Source of the DNA: DTFZ01 sp964510055
GTDB lineage: Bacteria; Bacillota; Clostridia; Christensenellales; SZUA-584
Assembly: GCA_964510055.1 (NCBI GenBank)
Contig: CAZDZY010000095.1
Span: 1-11,425 of the forward strand
Direction of reading: 5' to 3'
Length of the DNA: 11,425 nt
The notes below the pieces were generated by a model, which had not been told where the DNA came from, made no database searches, and saw only the letters and a program-made list of their open reading frames with translations. This document shows, in pieces, positions 7,378-11,425 of this stretch (position 1 is the first letter of the stretch; the number at the start of each line of letters is the position of its first letter). Both the position numbers and the translations under genes were made by a program.

Positions 7378-7504
7378 CCCCAAAAGACTTTGTCTTTCGG
7401 GGAACCCCGGTTTTGCCTTCAGCACGGTAGGCGGGGCGCTTGTAAATAAATCCTCCAAAGTAATATTTACCTTTCCCCGGCAAAGCCGGTGTGAGGGGCT
7501 CCCC
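7378..7504. repeat. Patchwork of small palindromes
   Basis: Four hairpins occur in a row: CCCC+AAAGAC/GTCTTT+GGGG (7378-7402, 3-nt loop), GGGG AA CCCC (7399-7408, overlapping), CCGGC/GCCGG (7477-7489, AAA loop) and GGGG CT CCCC (7495-7504). The patch ends exactly where homology to the desaturase pseudogene begins, suggesting it replaced the 5' end of that gene. No reading frame of note. Confidence 0.5.
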
Positions 7505-8203
7505 CGTCGACCTGTACAACGACCCGGAAAAGCTTAAGGAATACTTAAAGAAGATAGGCCCGAAGATTCGGCGATGATAGACGAACTGGCCTATGCCATG
7601 AATATGTTTTACAGCATGGAATCGATGCCCTTCTTCAAACCCAAGGAGCTTTTGGGCATGGTTGATGTTTTCAAAATGCTTAAAAGCGTACGCTCTATAC
7701 TCGCCCTTTTCAAAAAGTACCGGAAGACCACAATAGATTCACATACATGTTCAAAAACGCCGTACTGCACAAAGCCATACAGTCAATAAAGGTAAGCAGC
7801 TCGACTGAAAACTGTCTTTAGCTTTCCCGTTCGATTCGGAATACTGGGAGGGGATATATCCCGACAAAAAGAAATACCGCGGGGAAAAGGACAAAGCGGC
7901 AAAGACCGTTTTATCTGCGTATGAAAAGATATGCCCGGGCATCCGCGAAAAGATAGAGGCTATGGACGCAGCCACGCCCATGACTTATATCCGTTACACC
8001 GGCAACAGGAAAGGCTCGAGCCTCGGGTTCGTCAACTTCTTCAATCTCGATATCCCGAGGACTCTTCCCGGCCTGAAAGATTTTTATATGGCGGGCCAAT
8101 GGGTCTGCGATTCGGGGCTCGTCGGGCGGCCCGGTCGGGAAGGGATATAATACAGGTCATCTGCAGCAGGGATAAAAAAACTTTTTGCACAACGGAAGCA
8201 TAG
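7500..8203 (+). pseudogene. Remnant of a CrtI/COG1233-type FAD-dependent desaturase
   Basis: Pieces of a phytoene-desaturase-like protein lie in order but in four frame changes. Piece 1 (from ~7500) VDLYNDPEKLKEYLKKIG; a one-base loss near 7562 leads to piece 2 (MIDELAYAMNMFYSMESMPF...), which breaks near 7740 into piece 3 (MFKNAVLHKAIQSI), stopping at 7819-7821. Piece 4 from 7821 (FPFDSEYWEGIYPDKKKY, then PMTYIRYTGNRKGSSLGF and DFYMAGQWV) is the family's C-terminal half. A one-base loss near 8127 splits GLVG from AARSGRDIIQVI, the counterpart of the family's GLPGAAxSGRD, ending at TAG 8201-8203. The first ~100 residues, including the dinucleotide-binding GxGxxG, and perhaps 150 residues between pieces 3 and 4 are missing, so no active enzyme can result. 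Intact relatives are ~500 residues. Family identity is from recognised C-terminal motifs. Confidence 0.85.
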
Positions 8204-8242
8204 GCGCCGCTCCCGCACCCGCGCCTGCAGGCTTCTCCCGGC

Positions 8243-8271
8243 TTGCTGCCTCCGCGTTTTTTTGGTATCAT
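8243..8271 (+). promoter_or_regulatory. Candidate promoter for the methyltransferase
   Basis: TTGCTG (8243-8248, 3 of 6) and TATCAT (8266-8271, 5 of 6) are 17 nt apart, predicting a start near 8278 and a ~55-nt leader. Nothing else upstream fits better. Moderate-to-weak assignment. Confidence 0.35.
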
Positions 8272-8286
8272 TATCCCGCGGGCGGT

Positions 8287-8311
8287 GCTGCCATATGCGG
8301 CAGCTATTTTT
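8287..8311 (+). terminator. Hairpin with T-tract just before the methyltransferase start
   Basis: GCTGCC (8287-8292) pairs with GGCAGC (8299-8304), followed by TATTTTTA. It would end transcription running out of the decayed desaturase; if the promoter at 8243-8271 is real, the hairpin falls inside the methyltransferase leader, where it could attenuate expression. Confidence 0.45.
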
Positions 8312-8332
8312 ATGATGTCAGGCGGTAAACAG

Positions 8333-9103
8333 ATGGGCCTTGAAACAAAATTCGATGAAGTCTTTGCGGAATACGACAAATGGCGGCCGGGATACGTCCC
8401 TCAATTATACGGGGATATCTTTGAATATAAAGAAATAAGCCGGTCGGGGAGCGTGCTTGAAATAGGTATAGGCACAGGCCAGGCCACATTGCCTTTTCTC
8501 GAAAAAGGCTGCTCCCTTACGGCTGTCGAACCGGGCGGCAATCTGGCGGAGTTCACAAGGCGTAAGTTCAGCAAATACAAAAACTTTAAAATATTAAACG
8601 CAGCTTTTGAGGATCTCGAATTCCCGGGCGGCTCTTTCGACATGGCCTATTCGGCTTCGGCATTTCACTGGATACCTGAAGAGATTGGTTATACGAAAAT
8701 ATTCGGTCTGCTGAAGAACGGCGGGGTTTTCGCCCGTTTCGCGAACCACCCGTATAAAGACAAATCAAACGGACAGCTCGACGCAGCCATACAAAAGATA
8801 TATTCGAGATACATGCCGTCATCCCCGCGCCCGCCGGAATACGATGAGCGGCAATGCAAAAAAACAGCTGATACAGCCGGCAAATACGGTTTTACAGATA
8901 TAGCATACAGGCTGTACAAAAGGACAAGGACGTTCGACTCAGCTGAATATACTTGCCTTCTCGGCACTTATTCAGACCACATAGCACTCGAAGAGAAAAA
9001 GCGGGCAGAGTTCTTTCGTGAAATAGAAAACACGATATGCCGTTTCGGCGGGAAGATAACCGTTTACGATACTATAAGCCTGCAGCTTGCGCGCAAACCC
9101 TAG
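8333..9103 (+). CDS. Class I SAM-dependent methyltransferase
   Basis: Cytoplasmic enzyme expected to move a methyl group from S-adenosylmethionine to an unknown acceptor. From ATG at 8333 it is 256 residues. The opening KFDEVFAEYDKWRPGYVPQL is typical of this subfamily. SAM motif I VLEIGIGTG spans 41-49, the acidic end of strand 2 is Glu66 (LTAVEPG), FED 92-94 and FD 102-103 follow, and SASAFHW 107-113 is the usual post-motif-III segment. The frame is open from 8243, and ATGs also occur at 8312 and 8315, but the 8333 start is preceded by AGGCGGT and begins where family similarity begins. It ends 23 nt from the convergent acyltransferase gene, with no clear terminator between. A link to a terpenoid or lipid substrate is suggested only by its neighbours. 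Confidence 0.88.
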   Translation: MGLETKFDEVFAEYDKWRPGYVPQLYGDIFEYKEISRSGSVLEIGIGTGQATLPFLEKGCSLTAVEPGGNLAEFTRRKFSKYKNFKILNAAFEDLEFPGGSFDMAYSASAFHWIPEEIGYTKIFGLLKNGGVFARFANHPYKDKSNGQLDAAIQKIYSRYMPSSPRPPEYDERQCKKTADTAGKYGFTDIAYRLYKRTRTFDSAEYTCLLGTYSDHIALEEKKRAEFFREIENTICRFGGKITVYDTISLQLARKP

Positions 9104-9126
9104 CATGCCTTTTTACGTCACTCATG

Positions 9127-9669
9127 TTAATTACCTTCGCCGCCTGTCTTTGTTATCCCGTTGATCCTCCCCCTGTTGTACCGCTGCAGCATTACCGGAT
9201 ACGCGTGCAGGGCAAGGCTTAATACGGTCAGCAATATCCCGCCCGCGGCCTTTCCGATCATTACCGCTGTAGCAGCCGGGGCTAAAGATATCAGCATTGC
9301 CGCAGCGTGGATGGTCTCGGCCTGCCGCATCTCCCGTTCAAGCTGCCCAAACGAGTCTCCTGTATTGTTTATTTGTATTTTTGGCGCCAATACGTGAATG
9401 GGGCCGCGCCTTATCAGTTTTTTAAAAGCTCGGACTCCCAGTTTTTTATAGACAGCCGGCTCACTCTCCCTGATGATATAATACCTTTTGGGGAAGCGAA
9501 AGCCCGTGATCAAACTGAATACGGATACTATTACAAGTAAAGCCCAGACAAAAAGGATCGCGGAAAAAAGAACAAAAACGCCGGACGAATCGAAGAACCA
9601 ATATCCGGCGGCCGCCGCCAGTATAACGCTGAACAGCAGGTAAATATAGTTTTTAAGCTTTCCATTCAT
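9127..9669 (-). CDS. CrtO-like membrane acyltransferase
   Basis: Probably an integral membrane protein of the glycosyl-4,4'-diaponeurosporenoate acyltransferase (CrtO) family, which in staphylococci adds the fatty acid in the last step of staphyloxanthin synthesis. From ATG at 9669 it has 180 residues, close to the family's ~165. Hydrophobic segments lie at about 8-25, 31-55 and 122-160. Family hallmarks are RFPKRYY (58-64), a lysine/arginine-rich stretch around 83-88, the RQAETIH motif (115-121, compare RAELIH) and the C-terminal QRYNRGR (162-168). A TTG start at 9705 would add 12 residues and overlap the hydrolase by 14 bp; neither start has a clear ribosome site. It is the second gene of a two-gene operon. 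Family placement rests on these motifs; the actual acceptor could be another glycolipid, since no intact carotenoid genes are present here. Confidence 0.72.
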   Translation of the reverse strand: MNGKLKNYIYLLFSVILAAAAGYWFFDSSGVFVLFSAILFVWALLVIVSVFSLITGFRFPKRYYIIRESEPAVYKKLGVRAFKKLIRRGPIHVLAPKIQINNTGDSFGQLEREMRQAETIHAAAMLISLAPAATAVMIGKAAGGILLTVLSLALHAYPVMLQRYNRGRINGITKTGGEGN

Positions 9670-9691
9670 TATAATATTCTTAAACCGGGTT

Positions 9692-10417
9692 TCAGCTTTC
9701 CGCAACCGAGTTTAATATCGAGGCCAGTTCCTTCGGCTTTACCAGCGTCACCATATGGCAGCTGCCGATCTCCCTGAAATCTTCTATCCCGAGGTTATTC
9801 CCCATTGCCCGCTGTTTATCCGCGCCCAGCGTATTATCGCCGGTCAGCGCCACATATGTCATGCCGACTTTCGGAAAACCGCCCCAATCCACTCTTCCGT
9901 TTAAAACGCAGAGCGGTTCCGGCAGCAGGTTTTGCCGCATCACGTATTGAACGGTTTCTTCCGGGGCGCCGTTCATAAACGTTTTTCTTATCGTTTTTTC
10001 TATTTTGCTCATCGGTATGGAATCATGTTTTATCTGGCTCTTTATAGCCGCTATATTGAGCCGGCGTAAAAGGAACGGAAGGCCCGAAACTGCCGACTCG
10101 CCGTGCGCGGGTATGTTCCCGGCCACGAAAACGATATGCTTTACCCGTTGCGCTATCGATTTCGCGGTAAGAGCTGCAAGCATCCCGCCGCCCGAATGCC
10201 CCACCAGCACGAGGTTATCCTCATCAGCGGGTATCTTCGCGGCGATATGGCTTATCAGGTCTCCAAGCATTGAATTCAGCCGGTTCTCATAAGTATTCGG
10301 CTCTATCCGCGATGATATCATGATATAAGGATACTTCAAATAGCCAATAAGGTCCTTCCACTCCCAGTCCGACATGCCGCCGCCGGGGATAAGCACAAAA
10401 ACGGGTTTCTTTTTCAT
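9692..10417 (-). CDS. Alpha/beta hydrolase (esterase-like)
   Basis: Soluble serine hydrolase, substrate unknown. Numbering from the longer GTG start at 10426 (244 residues): oxyanion region VLIPGGGMSDWEW near 11-23, nucleophile elbow GHSGGG with Ser78, probable acid Asp in VALTGDNTL late in the chain, and catalytic His224 in GSCHMVTLVKPKELASIL. The overall pattern resembles the EstC/plant methyl-esterase-like clade. The ATG at 10417 (241 residues) is preferred because AGGCGGT lies seven bases upstream, the same unusual ribosome-site sequence that precedes the methyltransferase; GTG at 10426 overlaps that site. It is the first gene of an operon with the CrtO-like acyltransferase, separated by 22 bp or overlapping if the TTG start is used. 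The pairing suggests action on an acylated metabolite, which is inference only. Confidence 0.88.
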   Translation of the reverse strand: MKKKPVFVLIPGGGMSDWEWKDLIGYLKYPYIMISSRIEPNTYENRLNSMLGDLISHIAAKIPADEDNLVLVGHSGGGMLAALTAKSIAQRVKHIVFVAGNIPAHGESAVSGLPFLLRRLNIAAIKSQIKHDSIPMSKIEKTIRKTFMNGAPEETVQYVMRQNLLPEPLCVLNGRVDWGGFPKVGMTYVALTGDNTLGADKQRAMGNNLGIEDFREIGSCHMVTLVKPKELASILNSVAES

Positions 10418-10441
10418 CTCGCTCACCGCCTGTTTATCTGC

Positions 10442-10489
10442 ATGTTAATATGCTAACATAATATCCCATAATAGTTTGAAATTCAAACT
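10442..10489 (-). promoter_or_regulatory. Promoter of the hydrolase-acyltransferase operon with two overlapping dyads
   Basis: On the minus strand TTGAAT (10486-10481, 4 of 6) and TATTAT (10463-10458, 5 of 6) are exactly 17 nt apart, giving a start near 10451 and a ~34-nt leader. The -35 lies inside a 17-bp palindrome with 8-bp arms around one base (AGTTTGAA-A-TTCAAACT, 10473-10489). A second dyad, ATGTTA-N6-TAACAT (10442-10459), covers the end of the -10 and the start site. The layout suits a repressor or paired regulators; no regulator gene lies nearby. Confidence 0.6.
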
Positions 10490-10580
10490 TTTTATTAACT
10501 TATTGCCAGTTTAATTTTAATACTTTTTGAACATTTTTGTCGCTTATACGTTAATTAAGTTAGAGATGTACTAGTATTTA

Positions 10581-10645
10581 CAGCGGTGTATAGAGCAGCA
10601 GTGGCAGCGATGTATTACAGCAGCGGTGTGTTTGACAGCATTGTG
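10581..10645 (+). repeat. Cluster of degenerate CAGCGGTGTA-like repeats
   Basis: Five related units start at 10581 (CAGCGGTGTA), 10596 (CAGCAGTGG), 10605 (CAGCGATGTA), 10621 (CAGCGGTGTG) and 10636 (CAGCATTGTG), all in one orientation within 65 bp, at intervals of 15, 9, 16 and 15. They lie upstream of the first candidate noncoding RNA segment. Multiple close direct copies suggest protein binding or decayed tandem duplication. Confidence 0.45.
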
Positions 10646-10730
10646 TTTTCATCGGCAGACAAGCCTTTAAGCGGTTGAAGGGGAGATACATCAGGTTTTT
10701 GCCATCAAGTACGTCCAAACGCTGCGGTTT

Positions 10731-10954
10731 CTCCGGCATTCGGGTTATGCCAGAGCAGTTACAGTTAGTCCTTTAATGGGAGAGGGGTCTTAGGGGGAAA
10801 GCGGCATAGGCCCGCGAGAAATACGCAGCAGCCGGGTGCAGGATCATCGGTTTGGGGTTCAGTCTTCCAGCGCTCGGCAGGGTTTATGGCAAACGCAATA
10901 CCAGGCGGTTTGCTGTAAGCTATAAGAGACGGCGCGTGCCGTCTCTTATTTTAT
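10731..10954 (+). ncRNA. Candidate noncoding RNA segment A
   Basis: No convincing protein reading frame. A hairpin GGCAT/ATGCC (10735-10739/10747-10751, extended by CTC/GAG) and a long G-rich middle are followed by a strong terminator. The block around 10783-10826 (GGGG, TC, AGGGGGAAA, then GAGAAATACG at 10816-10825) resembles the block at 11132-11167 of segment B. The 5' end cannot be placed; no clear promoter is seen. Not recognised as RNase P, tmRNA, SRP, 6S or a known riboswitch. Confidence 0.3.
10922..10954 (+). terminator. Intrinsic terminator of segment A
   Basis: A 12-bp perfect stem, ATAAGAGACGGC (10922-10933) with GCCGTCTCTTAT (10938-10949), loop GCGT, then TTTAT. It is 500 bp from any same-strand gene, so it must end a transcript not explained by protein genes. 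Its core stem AGAGACGGC/GCCGTCTCT is the same as in the terminator at 11177-11208. Confidence 0.75.
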
Positions 10955-11037
10955 ACTGCGGTTTGAATAATATTTTTACATACGCGTTTATTTTACCAAT
11001 TTTGTGTTTATTTATTAGGTGAGGGTTATTAGTTTCT

Positions 11038-11176
11038 TGTGATAACAATAAGGCAAGGATTTGAAGGAGACCGCTTTACGATTTCTCTCAGCTTGCTGAA
11101 AAGTGTTTGCAGGGAAATGCCAATATTAGGGGTGGGGATCAGTCAGGGAGAAGTCGGGAGAAATACGTAAAGCTTA
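11038..11176 (+). ncRNA. Candidate noncoding RNA segment B
   Basis: A possible extended -10 (TGT then GATAAC, 11038-11046) would begin a transcript near 11053 and the terminator would end it near 11208, ~155 nt in all. It contains the shared GAGAAATACG (11158-11167) and a G-rich block (11129-11158) resembling segment A. No protein-like frame covers it. Assignment is tentative. Confidence 0.3.
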
Positions 11177-11208
11177 AGAGACGGCGCAAAGAGCCGTCTC
11201 TATTTTAT
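11177..11208 (+). terminator. Intrinsic terminator of segment B
   Basis: AGAGACGGC (11177-11185) pairs with GCCGTCTCT (11193-11201) around a 7-nt loop, followed by ATTTTAT. Same 9-bp stem sequence and nearly the same tail as the terminator 250 bp upstream, pointing to common origin. Confidence 0.75.
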
Positions 11209-11215
11209 TGGCTTT

Positions 11216-11255
11216 GGGCTAACGCCCTTGGCTTGAAACTGTTGGTTTCAAGCCA
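11216..11255. repeat. Two hairpins, one with an 11-bp perfect stem
   Basis: GGGC/GCCC (11216-11219/11224-11227) is followed by TGGCTTGAAAC (11229-11239) pairing with GTTTCAAGCCA (11245-11255) around TGTTG. No strong T-tract follows, so a role as terminator is doubtful. Confidence 0.5.
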
Positions 11256-11280
11256 GTTTCTCCGGCTTTGCTCGCGCCCT

Positions 11281-11400
11281 CTATTCGTAATAGTCGCCTG
11301 CCTTCACTGCCGTTCGGCATGCTCCTTTACTTACAGAGCCTCCGGTTCGCTTCGTCTGTCACCGGCAGCGCTCGCCTCCGGCTCCTCCCCCGGGCTTGTT
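11281..11400 (+). repeat. Dispersed intergenic repeat, copy 3
   Basis: The 24-nt block 11289-11312 is 20 of 24 identical to copy 2 and 19 of 24 to copy 1. CTGCCG (11307-11312) can pair with CGGCAG (11363-11368). The following GCCTCCGGCTCCTCCCCCGGG resembles the CTCCCGGCTCCTCTGCCC downstream of copy 2. A 5-bp triloop hairpin CTATT/AATAG (11281-11293) overlaps its start. A reading frame crosses it but is rich in arginine/serine and shows no protein family. Confidence 0.55.
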
Positions 11401-11425
11401 GTAAACTGTTAGTTTTATGTTTTGG

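Noticed and set aside
10581..10645. Possible CRISPR array
   Set aside because: Units are ~10 bp, degenerate and unevenly spaced 9-16 bp apart; there are no 25-40-bp repeats with unique spacers and no cas genes.
11107..11412. 101-codon open frame at the right end
   Set aside because: It runs through a terminator hairpin, an 11-bp stem and a dispersed repeat; composition is not protein-like.

Overview
The window reads like a stretch of a Firmicutes (probably Clostridia-type) chromosome. Genes have purine-rich Shine-Dalgarno sites, sigma-A-like promoters and intrinsic terminators. The proteins include an MdlB/LmrA-type ABC half-exporter, a secreted multi-module beta-helix protein and a CrtO-like acyltransferase. 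Lineage is inferred from gene content and signals only; no rRNA, tRNA or marker gene is present.

Layout. 1-346: repeat-rich leader. 347-2182 (+): intact ABC exporter. 2183-2791: gene-free spacer with copies of dispersed repeats and hairpins. 2792-6577 (+): 1261-residue secreted protein made of three tandem beta-helix modules, a DUF4424-like domain and a TPR-like tail. 6641-6678: strong terminator, followed at once by a good promoter (6675-6703) and a ~235-nt, heavily base-paired leader for a 127-residue DUF6941-like protein (6947-7330). 7333-7504: a 12-bp hairpin terminator and a patchwork of small hairpins, abutting a wrecked CrtI/COG1233-type desaturase (about 7500-8203). 8333-9103 (+): SAM-dependent methyltransferase. 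9127-10417 (-): two-gene operon of an alpha/beta hydrolase and a CrtO-like membrane acyltransferase, convergent with the methyltransferase and driven by a promoter overlapped by two dyads. 10490-11425: almost 1 kb without a credible protein gene, holding a cluster of short CAGCGGTGTA-like repeats, two hairpin-terminated segments that share a sequence block (candidate small RNAs), and a further copy of the dispersed repeat.

How the genes may relate. The dead desaturase and the CrtO-like acyltransferase belong to families that occur together in staphyloxanthin-type carotenoid clusters. The simplest reading is a decayed terpenoid/glycolipid locus in which the acyltransferase, hydrolase and perhaps the methyltransferase survive. 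The ABC exporter and the beta-helix protein look like independent transcription units. The most unusual items are the structured leader ahead of the DUF6941-like gene, the twin hairpin-terminated noncoding segments near the right end, and the architecture of the beta-helix protein. No phage, IS transposase, CRISPR array, tRNA or rRNA is visible.
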